64,000 nucleotides of DNA from Emergomyces orientalis (taxonomy: Eukaryota; Ascomycota; Eurotiomycetes; Onygenales; Ajellomycetaceae): positions 558,001 through 622,000 of the forward strand of contig MOWL01000069.1 of assembly GCA_002110485.1 (NCBI GenBank). Direction: 5' to 3'. The translations under genes and the position numbers were made by a program. Positions 45,705-57,599 of the stretch are shown here, one piece after another (positions within the stretch are counted from its first letter, which is position 1; every line of letters starts with the position of its first letter). The notes under the pieces are model-generated. The model did no database searches and was not told the DNA's origin. It was given only the letters and a program-made list of their open reading frames with translations.

Positions 45705-48019
45705 ATGTCTTACAAAGGTGGAGGAAGCTCCGGGAGCGGGAAAGGGAAAAGAGAGCGCGCCCCTACGGTGCTGGTACGTTATTAACAAATCAGTTTCTCC
45801 CGTAGTTGGCTACTTAATGGGCATTGCTTGACTTTGTGGGCTGCCTATTTCCTGCCTGAAGCTTTTAAAGATGACATACGATTAACTATTGCATCTACAT
45901 AGGTCACGGACTCCCGCGATCCGGCATACAACCCCGGGCGTGGCCACACTCAAAACAATTCTTCCTCCCGCTTCATCACTGTCGATAACGTTCTCCAATA
46001 TACGTCAGATGTCCCCTCTATGCAGCAACGACACCCGCCCCCCGGTTTCAGAGCACGACCTCGTTCGAGGCTCGGAGGGTCGGGGGCACTAGCGGCTGCG
46101 ACGGCATCAACTGAGCTGGGGGGATCTAGTGGTATGGACCCAAGGCTGAGAGCAGTAGGCCGATTGGCAGCGTTGCCACATTTGCCACCTCGGTCAACTA
46201 AAATAAGTGAGAAATTGGTTTTGCTCCCGGAAACTGTGCCGGAGGAAGGAGAGTTGGGGGAAGATGAGGAGGAAGAGGATGATATAGAAAGGCTTGATGG
46301 TGCTGTGGATGACGAACGAGGGCCCCGCCTACCGGAGACTGCAGCTGAAAGAGCACGCCGGATTGTGTCTAAACAGAGACTTCATAAAAGACGCGGGGAT
46401 TTTGATCAGGATAACGAAGCCTCGCCGCTTCTGGCGGAGGAGGAGCGTCTGAAACGCCGCCGTGTTCCGCCTGAGAGAGCTAAGAGTTATGCGGAACGTT
46501 TGCCCAAGTCTCATCGTGCGAAAAAGCTTCCTCGAGTTACGGCCTATTGCACGGCGCAGGGTTACAAGATCAGTTCTACTGCCGCGTTTGTGAAAGAGTA
46601 TCATGGCGCGAGGACGAAGTTGTATGATGACTGCTTGTATACTGCGTATCATTTGCCACTATTGCCTGGGAAGGGAGGGTATAGGATTCGGAGTAGTCCG
46701 ATTCTGAAAAGTGCGGGGGGGAAAGCTGTTCTGGATGAGGAGATTGAGAGAAACGAGCGGAGAGATTACCACGATGAATACTATACGGAGGAAGACGAGC
46801 ATTCTGTCAAAGCTACTGGGTTTGACGGCGGAGGATCTGAAGAACAGACGACCCGGCGTGAGGGCAATGCGGAGGGGCAGGTAGAGACAAACGGCGTCAC
46901 AGCCCATGAAAAACAGGAACAATGTAGTCAGCGCAACGGCGCAGATAAGGATCCTAACGCACATGATATGCCCGCAATAATTTCAGTTGCCAGAATCCCA
47001 CCCAATGCTTTGACATTTTCAGAAATGTTCATCTTCAGCTATGGAGTTGTCGTCTTCTGGAACTTCACGGAAAGGGAAGAAAAAGACGTCCTAGCCGATC
47101 TTGCTTTCGCCTCGTCGGAAAAGGGAGGAGCTCCCATCCCCCTCGCCACTGCGCCATTACCCGAAGAGGACTTTGAAACGGAGGAATTTCACTTCGAATA
47201 CTCTGCGCAGATTTCCCGACCCCGTGTCTACAACGATATGATAACGCTGCGCAGCGGAGACCATATGATCAAGCTTGCAATTAGCCACGGGATAGCGCAG
47301 AGCACGAAGCTGAGCTTTTTCGAGGAAGCGATGGCGAGACAGATGGCTGAGGCGAAGGATGTGCCTCGAAGGCTGGCATTGACGGGCCATCTAGGGATGA
47401 AACGGGAGGAAGTATTTCGTATACTAGGGAAGCTGTTTAAGAGCAGAGTTGAGGTGAATTTATGTAGGTTTTTTGCTGCCTTGCTACCGACTCCCTGATG
47501 GCTCGACCGCCGGCGGTTCATTTGAATGGAATTCTAACTTAGGAACAAACAAATCAATAGCATCTAATATGCTCGACGTACCTTCCTTTTTCTGGGATAG
47601 CGAACCAACTCTTCATCCCCTATACATTGGCGTGCGGGAGTATCTTGAAATCAAGCCTCGCATTCAAGTACTGAACGAACGCTGTAGAGTCTTTCTCGAC
47701 TTGGCTGAAATCTTGTCGGACTCTATTGCGGATAATCAAATGTCGCGTAAGTTTTTTTTTCTTTCTTCTATACTTTGTACCTACTTCATACCATTTGCCT
47801 AGAAATTCACTCGTTGGGTGTAATTTGCGTATGCTTATAACGCATCATCTTACAGGCCAAACATGGATCATCATCGTGCTCATCGGCATTTCAATCATCG
47901 TCACCATTTCCGAGGTTATCTTGCGCTTTGGTATGTTGTCGACGCGGTCATCCGCGACAGCTCAGCCTTCCAAGATGGCAAATCAGGCATACGGCTACGG
48001 GCATGTACAGCTGTCCTAG
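45705..48019 (+). CDS. RMD8: DUF155/RMD8-like membrane protein
   Basis: Exons 45705-45773, 45903-47463, 47561-47746 and 47856-48019 encode 659 residues; introns are 129, 97 and 109 nt with consistent phases. The N-terminus (MSYKGGGSSGSGKGKRERAPTVL) and the next 250 residues are basic/acidic and probably disordered, with an acidic block (GELGEDEEEEDDIE). The DUF155 domain starts at AKKLPRVTAYCTAQGYKI, TKLYDDCLYTAYHLPL, and contains MFIFSYGVVVFWNFTEREEKDVL and DMITLRSGDHMIKLAISHGIAQSTKLSFFEE. It ends in SSNMLDVPSFFWDSEPTLHPLY, then one membrane helix (TWIIIVLIGISIIVTISEVIL). Yeast Rmd1/Rmd8 and fission-yeast Sif proteins belong here; they are linked to meiosis or membrane biology, and the molecular function is unknown. 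Organisation fits Rmd8 better than mitochondrial Rmd1 (inference). Confidence 0.85.
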
Positions 48020-49256
48020 TATCGCAACTACCCAACAATCAAACCGTTTCGAGTCATAGCTCACCCGAGACAGCTATGGGTGACAACTTTCGCTCCCTTC
48101 GGGCCATACTTCGACTATGTGGATTGGTGTCCATCACAGCTGCAGCCATCCGCGAATAGATGGATGGCAGACCACTGCGGCGGTCTTTGACTCCATCCTA
48201 GAAGCTGACTCATATATAACATAACACGATTATCCCATTTTCTGAACTTCTCGAAAATAAAACATAATTTCCAATTTCTACTCCACCCTTACAACCCCAG
48301 ACGTAGGTACTAACAAACGATTTAGCTCATCATTCCCATTTTATTAACCAACATGCTATTCGTCCCGAGTGAAACATCTTTACCTTTTTGTGGCAGGCGC
48401 CAGCTTTGCGCCCGATTGTTGCTATTTCATATTTGAAGATATCAAATTGCGAGGTATCAGTACCATCCAAGACGAGACCATTCAAAATGCGAGATAAATG
48501 CCTTTTTTCATATGCTATCGGCCTGTGTGCCATATGGTTGCGAGCATGCTCTCTTCCGCGTTGTGTTTTAAACATGAGACCAGGTCTGCTCACTTGTTTC
48601 TGGAAGGCGCTCGGCAGAAGTGTGTAAATCAAATGAAAAAGCTGAAATAATTAATATTGCGGTTCGCAGGACGGTGTTTCTATTTTGGTGTATTTGGCCC
48701 ACTTTTTTATTACCCCGCGGACATCATTTCTGACACCTACGCATTTGTGCACGCTTGTACAGTAATATTCAACATTTTGAGGTTCCATATTTTGCCCTAG
48801 GGCTGTAAGGCAGGGCTAGGACTTCTGTCTGGTGATAAATTTCGGAATCTTCGACCTCGAGTGTGCTTTTGGAACCACATGAGCGACATTCGAAAGTCTG
48901 ACGTTCCGCGTAATGGCTCGTGTGTTAGGACAGATGTATGGCTATGAGCCAGGGGGAGCAAAACAAAAGATTCAGCTCTGACAAAGATTACTGCAAACAC
49001 TGCAACACACCGCCTGTGAGAGCCGCGCCAAGCATGAAATGCTTCAATCAGACCTTTTTAGTCTATTTTTATTTGTGGATACCAAATGGATTTACTTCTA
49101 TCATGGCTTTCTCGAGGCAACTGAGTTCCTCCCCCTGCTGTGAGAAACATAAAAGGAGGCAAATCTTCTCTTTTCTCCCCCTTTTGCTTTTCTATATTTT
49201 GAAGTTGTTGCTTATATAACCCTGTACCGTATCGAATATCTAGGTGAAAATAAAAA
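48020..49256. other. Intergenic region upstream of the adenylation enzyme gene
   Basis: About 1.2 kb between the DUF155 gene and the adenylation enzyme gene, both on the + strand. Opposing open frames of 80-100 codons near 48330-48632 mirror each other and lack domain features. No gene is supported. Confidence 0.6.
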
Positions 49257-51073
49257 ATGGCCCCTGCTGTCTTTCCATTGCCTGGCGTTGTCCATGGCAA
49301 ACGCATTTTAGCTACTGTCGTCGAGGCCCGAGCCAAAGATGGCACTAATACCGAGCCCTGGGTATCGTCCCCGATCAACTACAATGACCTTTCAGCGGGC
49401 TACCAAGATATCACTTTCCAGCAACTGAACAACGCGGCAAACCACGCCGCTCGATGGTTAAACCAAGCACTTCCCACGACGTCCGAACCCTTCCAATATT
49501 TCGCCTACGCCGGTCCCAAGGATCTGCGGTATGCGTTTCTTGCAGTCGCAGCAGCAAAACTCCAGAAAGTGGTATGTTATTTGGAGAAAATATTACTAGC
49601 AAGTAGTTTAGAATTGCTGGAGAAAAGCTGACCGAGAATACAAGATGGTTCTTCCATCACCGTTGCTCACGCCGGAGGCTCAGCTGCGGGTTCTGGAAAT
49701 GACAAATTGTAAACTGTATCTCCGGCCGTTGGAAATGGCTGGACCAGTCAGTAATATTCTAAGAGAGGCGCCGCATATTGAACAAATTACCGTCCCGGGC
49801 AGTGAGGAGTTTTTTAGGGATGACGAAGCCGCCCCAGTGGTTTATAGTAAGGCTTGGGATGAAGGAAAAAATGATCCATGGCTGGTGTTCCATACTTCGG
49901 GAACAACAGGTATCTTAATTTTCAATTTCATTCCCTATTTGAACGATCGTACATTAACAAGACATTTACCAGGATACCCCAAGCCGGTTACATATTCACA
50001 TCAAATGATGGCTACCGTAGATACCGCGGCCTCTCTGCCGGGCCTTGAAACAAGTCCAATTCATCAATCGGCTCGGGCAAGATGCTACACACCATTGCCC
50101 GCGCTGCATGTATGTTAGAGCTCTTGGCCACCTTTGCTTTTATCCCGGATATGTGTATTTACAACCACAGTTCATAGGCATGTTTACGATTCTCGCCTTG
50201 ACCACTTTTGTCCATACGACATGCGTCATCGGACCTCCCACCCCCCCAACTCCCCAACTTCTGGTCGATATTTTCCGGCATGGCAAGGTAGACGGTGTTC
50301 TTCTGAACCCTGCGCTTATTGACACACTTTGTCTCTCTCCGGAAGGTCTTCAAGCTCTCCGTGAGATGAAGTATGTGCAATATGCTGGCGCCTCTCTCTC
50401 ACATAAATCAGGAAATATCCTTGCCCCTTATACCCACGTAGTTCCTTGCATCGGTAGTACCGAAGTAGGCGGGTACTTTAACATTGTCCACGAAAACAAG
50501 GACGCATGGGAGTATGTCTCCTTCCATAAAGACGCCGGGGCGGAATTTCAACACCGCATGAACGGCATCCACGAGCTTGTCTTCGTGCGTCGGCCGGAAT
50601 GCGGCTTGCAGCAGATCTTCCACCTCTATCCTGATCGCCAATCCTTCGAGACAAAAGATCTGTTTATCGAACATCCAGAACATAAAGGACTGTGGAAGAT
50701 CATCGGCCGTGCCGACGACTATGTTTATCTAGCGCATGGGGACGGACTTCATGCGGCCCTCCTGGAACAGGATATTGTCGCTCATCCGAGCGTCAAGTTA
50801 GCGCTAATCGGCGGCCTTGGACGTTCGGCACCCGTCCTTCTAGTGGAGTTGATTTCCACAGCGGAGGTGGATGATGTTAACGCCCTGAAAAAGAGTCTCG
50901 ATCCCTACATTGAGAAGGCTAATCAGCAGTGTCATGACGCCGTGAAGCTTTCTTCCGAGCGGTTGATCCTTGCCAAGAAAGAGAAGCCATTTATCACAAC
51001 TATTAAGGGGAACGCAGCGAGGTTGCAGAGTTTGGCGCTGTATGAAGAGGAAATTGCGGCTTTGTTTGATTAG
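49257..51073 (+). CDS. Stand-alone NRPS-like adenylation (AMP-binding) enzyme
   Basis: Exons 49257-49571, 49645-49909, 49973-50109 and 50171-51073 encode 539 residues; introns are 73, 63 and 61 nt, all GT-AG with consistent phases. Motifs of the acyl/aminoacyl-AMP-forming superfamily are present: P-loop HTSGTTG (completed by splicing into GYPKPVTYSHQ, about residue 190), GSTEVGGYF, the hinge-type GRADDYVYLAHGDGLH and the catalytic Lys in TIKGN near the C-terminus. The sequence type is that of fungal A-T-R carboxylate reductases (NRPS-like), but the protein stops right after the adenylation domain; I find no carrier (GGDS/LGG-S) or reductase domain up to 52.4 kb. It probably adenylates an aryl or alkyl acid; the substrate cannot be predicted. 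A dedicated cluster is not visible around it. Confidence 0.82.
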
Positions 51074-54000
51074 AATTGTATTTTCTGACAGTGATGTGCT
51101 GGCCGGGATAGAGTACATAAATATATAAGTATGATTACGCACATAATAGCAGATATATGCATCTAAGGAGGCAGCCTTAGATTCCTTCGCTACCGTAATG
51201 AGGTGTATTGCATAATGGATAAAGATTTTCTAGATACGGGTTTTCGAGGATTTTATTAAATAGTTCATGGTTAGAAATTGAAGAAGCAAACTGCATTCTC
51301 TCAGCTGTATATTTGACGTGAACGGTGTATGCTATTAGAGAAACATTCATATTAACTTATGTGTACAGATATTAAGTAAGCGTCAAATGCCGTGGGCGGG
51401 CCGTCCCAGTCACTGACATTGATCGACTATGATTAGATCTACAGAATAGCCCTCATATCCAGCCTGGTAATTATCTGTGTGTTCTTATTTTGATATGATG
51501 GTATGGTATACTTTCCTACCAACAATCATCAATTTCATATCTATCATAATTTGCTACTAAACTGTAGAATTGCATAAAAAAGAAAGGGCAAAACCGATGA
51601 CCTCACCAATCAATACGGACAGCAATTCTAGAGCGGGCTATCTTCGCTTCCCGTTGCCCTTCAATGCAATCTACGGGATTTCAAAACTTAGGGATTGTTA
51701 ATAGCTTGTGGCACTTAATCTATTTTTCTATGGAAGGTGTGTGCCACCTAAGAAAATATATTATTCTCTTGAGCCACCACTCACCATTTGCAAGGTGAAA
51801 TGCCAACCTTGGAATCAAAGGTAAATCTTCTGGAACGTGCTATCCCTCCTTAACTTGTTGGTAACGAACTATCTTAGTGCTGAGGCGGGCTGGAAGCCTG
51901 GACCCACCATGGGCAGCATCCATGGGATCATGAATCTCGTGAAACTAGAACTATTCCCGATCTGTCACTAGTGCTGTCACTAAATTTAAATAGATTCGAA
52001 ATGGAAGCCTTGGAAGGAAATTGGAAGGTCAATGGAAGGGTGGTAGAAGGGCAGTGGAAGCAAAAATGAGCAATCGAACTCTCAGGGAAATTGGGGGTGG
52101 GGGGTTAGAACCGAACTTCTGCCAGCCAGGAAAACGCTAAATTTTTTGAAAAACACACGACCATCGTTGACAATTGGTGGAAATGTGAGATCATCTCGGC
52201 CGAACCGCAGCTCAACATTTCCTAAAAGGCTGAGCACTCATATTGGAGCGAATTGGGCTGAAGTGACCTTCGTATAAAATGGAGATACGGCACTGATTTC
52301 ATTCTCAGGAAGGGATCCTCGGAGAGGACGCAAAATGTGGCGGTGGCACTCTAGCACTGGGCTATTCAAACTGAATTTTTCGGCCTTTGAAACCTGAAAT
52401 TCAATCACAAGTAGTCATGAACCTTTAGATAAAGCAATAATGCCTATAGTTACCGGCGTTGGAACATTTCTTTTCCCTAAAATGATGTAGCGTCATGTGT
52501 GACATGGTCATAACAGCTTTATATATAATATATATTACCAGATGAACAAAGCTGACAATATTATTGGTCAAACTATTATGCTCCAACATCGACAGACTGG
52601 ATGAAGAAGCAAAAGAAAAAGAAAAATCCACCGATTCTCGTGCATGTTATCCTTCTTTTGGGGGGGGGGAGACACCAGTCGGCTAGGTCATCGTAAATAA
52701 GATTAGTAAAAAAATGTAGCGAGCTTTTGGGAACAGAATGTTGGGTGAAGAGGGTGTTATTTGCTCGGTAACATATCTACAGATGTAAGTGCGACGACGC
52801 TGGAAACGGTGTGATGACTATGTTTAAAATATAGCATGGCTTGACAGCCGTTTTTTCCTCTTCTCGAATCGAAGCTCACCGTGCTATTAATTATGGTACA
52901 TATACTATGTACTGTACATACAAAGATGCAAGGGGACGAATTTTTTAAGCCTGAGCACTAACCCCATCATTTCGAGCCCGCTCTCCAACTGCGTCCCCGG
53001 CAATCTACAGGTACAGTCTTAGGGTACCAGCCACCAAACGAGTCCGAGGAGAATTATTTATGGACGCACCCACATACATCATGATACATGTCGGCTCGAG
53101 TCCATGACTTTCTACGCTGCGTAGGCGTTTAGAAAGTGTATCCGGAAAATGTTTAACGAAATACAAAAGCCATCTCACGTAAGAATCTTGGGTACAACCC
53201 GTGGAAATCACTTGCAGATCATCGAAATATCGATTGGTCTGCTGATTGATGAATTCATTCCCCTTATTCAAAGAAAAAAGCAAAACAGTAAGCAGCCATG
53301 CTCTCCAACTATCCATGCAGCAGCAAGGATGGAGAGGGGTCGGCTTCTGAACCAGGTTTTACGCAGTAGTTTATTTATTCTCCCTCTCCAAACCCCACAT
53401 TATCATTTGTCGAGCTGGCCAGCGGATTCAATTTACCGACCTAGCAACGCAACGCAATCGGGGGAGAGTCGGATATAACAAAAGGCAAGGTTGGCAAATG
53501 TTCGTCACACCAGGTCACGCCCACTATGGAGCACTGGAGGTTGATCGCTGCGGATCTGTCCGGCCTGCCAGGCGAAACCTGCCTACCAAGAAAGCTCCTT
53601 ACGCAAGGGCTTGCCCGTGATGGGGGAGGGATTGATTGCTGGGAGTGAGACGAATTCCCAGTCATGTTGTCTGTGTGGTGTACGGAGTGAAGGAGTAGAT
53701 ATCAATACATGGACACTCCAAAAGTCTAATTTATCCTTATGGTATGGGTCGAAGGTGTTCGTGCGGAATAATACGGGTAAGCATTGACTTCCTGCTCTCT
53801 CTCTGTTTTCCCCGTATCTTGGGGAAAAGGGTGGGGGAGGAGGTTGGCCATATGTTGCTGGTATGTTTTTCATTTCTCTATACTTGCCGACATTCTGAAA
53901 GGAAAACAAATTAATTCTCGAGGTGGTCGAATTCGCCAAGTCCAGCAAAAGCTAACGAATGAATATTGGATCCTCCAAGGAATGGGAAATATGGATATGA

Positions 54001-54857
54001 ATAATATGATTGATACCTGACAATGTAGGACAACATGTCAGGCGTTGGGAAAAAGGGCACCCAGCTATCTTTCTCCACACTTCAAGGTTACATATGGACA
54101 CGGGTAATAGCCTGAGCAATAAGGGGGGGAAAAGAGTAAGCTAACTACAAAACTAATCCACACAGAGACGTGCAAAATAAAAAAGGGGGGTCGGGGGCGG
54201 ATGAGATGTCAGAAATAAATTGCTCTACTTCTGCCACCCTAAGCCTGTTCTTATCCTATGCCAAAACCGTGGAGTCTAAAATAAGAAAAATAAGGCTGCA
54301 CAGAGCCTTGGATGGAGTTACCTGCTCACTAACGGGCCTAAGCACCGGGGGTTCCACCAGTGAGCCATGGGTTGGACGGAGGGCCATCCACCGCGAAACT
54401 AGAGCCGGCAAGCCCCTATCACAATCCTTCTAAAGCCTTTCTAGAAGGCTAGAAGCCAAGATTTGAGGGGCATCGTATTGTGTTTTTGTCAGTGGCTTTT
54501 CTCTCTCCACAGCATTTTCTGTTGCACAATTATGATTTGTAGATACGGTCTCTGCCTTTAAGACTTAAAGGGGCGGGGCTTAATTAAGGAGGGTTAATGT
54601 TTACATATCTATGGTAAAAGTGAAGAGAGATGTGCTATTGGCCTGGCTCGCGTGTTTACTGACATGGTGATGGTCATTATTATTAAATGCAGATAAACAG
54701 CGTCAAAATTGAAACTCAGGGGAATTGTTCTCCTCTTTTCTGTGGGCCCAAGGGCTTGCAAGAATGATTCTTTTTCTGGTGCATAGTTATATTTTTTTCT
54801 TTATTCAGTATTTCCCTGATCTGGGCCTCTTGGGTTGTGATGGTGGCATGCGAGGTC

Positions 54858-55106
54858 TCACCGAGCCACCTGAGGTTGTGCAATCAACAAGATGATGGCT
54901 TGTAGAACTGTAACCCCAACCCCAAAAACCATGCTGAGAAACATCTCTTTAAAATGACTGCATTTATATTTCTTCACTTTCCCTCTTTGCTGGCTATATT
55001 CATTGCTTTGGTCAATCATATCGCATTCAAAGTCATATGAAATGCGTACCATTCCGTTTTGCCCTGGATGGCTGAGGAGAGTGGAGTCTGTACTCCTACC
55101 CGCCAT
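54858..55106 (-). CDS. Possible small tail-anchored protein (82 residues)
   Basis: A single frame starting with ATG in good context (ggcATGGCG). Most of the sequence is polar (NEYSQQRGKVKKYKCSHF), followed by one hydrophobic helix (FLSMVFGVGVTVLQAIILLI) and a short polar end (AQPQVAR), the plan of a tail-anchored protein. No homologue is recognised and the surrounding region is gene-poor, so chance is quite possible. Confidence 0.2.
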   Translation of the reverse strand: MAGRSTDSTLLSHPGQNGMVRISYDFECDMIDQSNEYSQQRGKVKKYKCSHFKEMFLSMVFGVGVTVLQAIILLIAQPQVAR

Positions 55107-55247
55107 GCCTAATGAGTACCATATACCACATCATGACTGCTGGTAATGTCTTAAGCACAGGGGTCATCATTTGGTAAAAGTATGGAATAATTCAACAGAG
55201 TGGGTCATTCGAAAGGAGAGGTAGAGGGAGAGAGGGAGAGCATGTCC

Positions 55248-55248
55248 A

Positions 55249-55279
<31 letters not shown>

Positions 55280-55286
55280 TACTATT
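55248..55286 (+). repeat. ATT trinucleotide repeat
   Basis: About nine ATT units followed by ACTATT variants. Confidence 0.9.
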
Positions 55287-56731
55287 GGTGTTGTTGTCGG
55301 CATCCCAACGTTCATGTGTTGAAGGGAAAGGCATGGAACAAAGTTTTCATATCCCCGCGTTTGTGCATGGATTCAAACATGGTTGGTTGGTAATCCTGCT
55401 TATCATCCCGAAGTTAAAAACAAAACAATAAAAATCTAATTACGATTTCAGTGAGTAAGGACAGGTAATGATTACTGCGTGTTATTGCGAAATATTCTAG
55501 AACAACAAAAGTCATAATAAAACAGCTTCTGCGCTGAAAATGCGTCGCTGGTCAGTGGTAGATCTCCTTTGATGTGTTTGGGACCAGTACTGGCTCAACG
55601 GGAAACATCTGTATCGGTTTACTGGTTGTTTCGAGATGTCTTACGATCTCTTCGATACCCAGGCAGGACAAGCCTCGGGGTGTATTCTGGCTGTTGGAAC
55701 TAAACGAGGTGTAGCAGCATGGCTCGACTGTTCAGCCTCGGGGGCACAAATGCCAACAATCAGCGATCTCCACGATCACGAGAAATGGACGAAAAGGGCC
55801 AATGGGGCACATTTTCATTAGGAGATTTCGGCCAACATTATCGCAGTAGCCTGCTCCGTGTCAATGCATCCCTCGGGGTTTTGTTCTGTTCTGAGTACAC
55901 AGTCTTTTTTCTCGGGGAATTTTTTTTGGAGGTTTTTTTTGTTTTGTTTTGAAAAAGCGATCCCCACTGTGAAGAACTTAAGCGGAGTCCCTCTTGGAGA
56001 ATAGTGACATAAATTGATTAGGTTATTCGCGGAACAACTCTAAGAATATCTATTCAGCGTTGAGGGAGGAATGACCCCGGGGGGAATCCCTAGTGGTGAA
56101 TCCCCTCTGTCAACGGTCATCTCGTTTCTGTTTCACCAACCTTCTTTGAACCATGAAGGTATAGTACAGTACATTATCCTGGTAATTTTTTTTGCTTTGG
56201 TTGAGACCTTCACAACAGTGCGCAACCCTGTCGAATGATTCATTTGTCGCGAGTCCCTTTTCGCGGCTTCATGATTCTTACGACTAGTTACTATTCGAAA
56301 TTTATGATTATCCCTTGCATTTCTTTAATTTATATTTTTTGGGGGAGAGCAGGCCGCTTTGATCAACACCGAGTACTGGCTCCACTCGCAATCGAATGCC
56401 GTGTCCTTGTCCGCAGGGGGAACGGGCGCCATTGATCCTCATTTTCGAGGCTGCGCGCCACGATTTTCTTTTGAGACAAATGGAACGTGCCAAGCACCTT
56501 AGTTAATGAATGGTGCGGTTTGCTGTCTTCGAGAATATTGCCTAAAGGAATTAGCGAGGTTCTGAAAGAAAGAAAAAAAAAGAGAAAAAAAGAAAAAAAA
56601 AAACAGAAAAATGCCCCTTAAGCAGGAGGATGACGAGTAAAGGTTGCCATGCAGGTCAAGACACCAGAGTCACTTCCTAGTAAATGGGGACCCAGTTCCA
56701 AGACCGGCCGCGTTGGTGAACGATGCTAGGG

Positions 56732-56821
56732 GGGGTGTTTGAACGCCCCTCCTGAGGCTCCTGGATGGGCATTTCAGGCTATCAACCTGAAGCTCCTGCA
56801 GGCGGGTGTTTGACACCCCTC
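56732..56821 (+). other. Duplicated hairpin-forming element
   Basis: Two related hairpins: ggggtgtttgaacgcccc at 56732-56749 (eight pairs with one G-T wobble) and gggtgtttgacaccc at 56804-56818 (six pairs). Each is followed by a TCAGGCTA.TCAA-type sequence, and CCTGAGGCTCCTG / CCTGAAGCTCCTG recur at 56751 and 56786. The arrangement looks like an imperfect local duplication. No coding potential; the role is unknown. Confidence 0.5.
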
Positions 56822-57599
56822 AGGCTAGTCAATTGGGCTGAATGCCGGCCCCCCGTTTTATGTCTCCTCCAGGGATCCGCTGGCTCCTGCAGTTCGATAC
56901 ATATGGTGGGTGGGCAGTTAAAGGCCACGAGAGCCTATGATTGCTGCTGCTGCTCGGCTCGAATTGTATCTCCACTCTGGATAGGGATCGGGGTTTGCAT
57001 GCCCCCCCCAGCCGAGCCTGGCATTCTTGATGCTTCTTTTCACTTCTTCAAAAGCGAGGGAAAAAACCAACAATGGGGATTTTTACCTATTATGTAACTA
57101 TATGAAAGCAAAGACATTATTAACCAGGGGGGGTTTTTCTGCTCATCCTAGTAGTTAGTTAGTTAGGCAGAGCCACGATTGGTGTATTTAACTGCCAAAC
57201 ACGACATTATCAGCCTGTCCTGTTTATATTATTATTAGTTAGTGTATATATAAAGCTGCAAGGACTAGTTACTTGAAGTAGTTAGAAGAAGAAGAAGAAT
57301 GGATTAAAAAAGCAAGGAATAAATGCCCTTGAAGCCATTACTAGAAGACCCTCATAACCCACAGGCCAGTTGAGCCACAGTCTACAGACAGGGTGATTAC
57401 TCTGGTTTTAAATCGCTTGCTTGGGGTCTTGTCTCCAGCGCAGGGTCCCCCCGCCAGTATTTTTCCAGAAACTTTTTGGTGCTTCTTCGCCTGGGGCTTG
57501 TTTGGCGCGCGGCCGTTGTTAACTCGTTGGTGCGTTCTCCAGGTCAGGTAGCAGCTAGTTCATAGGTAAAGAAATCAAGGCTAATCGACTCTCTCGCCG

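Larger units (their letters stand above)
51074..57599. other. Long gene-poor region
   Basis: About 6.5 kb without a clear gene; open frames rarely exceed 120 codons and carry no domain. Notable contents: a purine-rich ggaag-type stretch (about 52000-52065), one TACGGAGT octamer (53681), an ATT repeat (55248-55286), an A-rich tract (56565-56610) and a duplicated hairpin element (56732-56821). One small minus-strand frame with a C-terminal hydrophobic helix (54858-55106) is listed separately at low confidence. Confidence 0.6.

Noticed and set aside
48330..48632. Mirrored open frames (100 codons minus, 79 codons plus)
   Set aside because: They overlap each other on opposite strands and neither has a domain or convincing splice partners.
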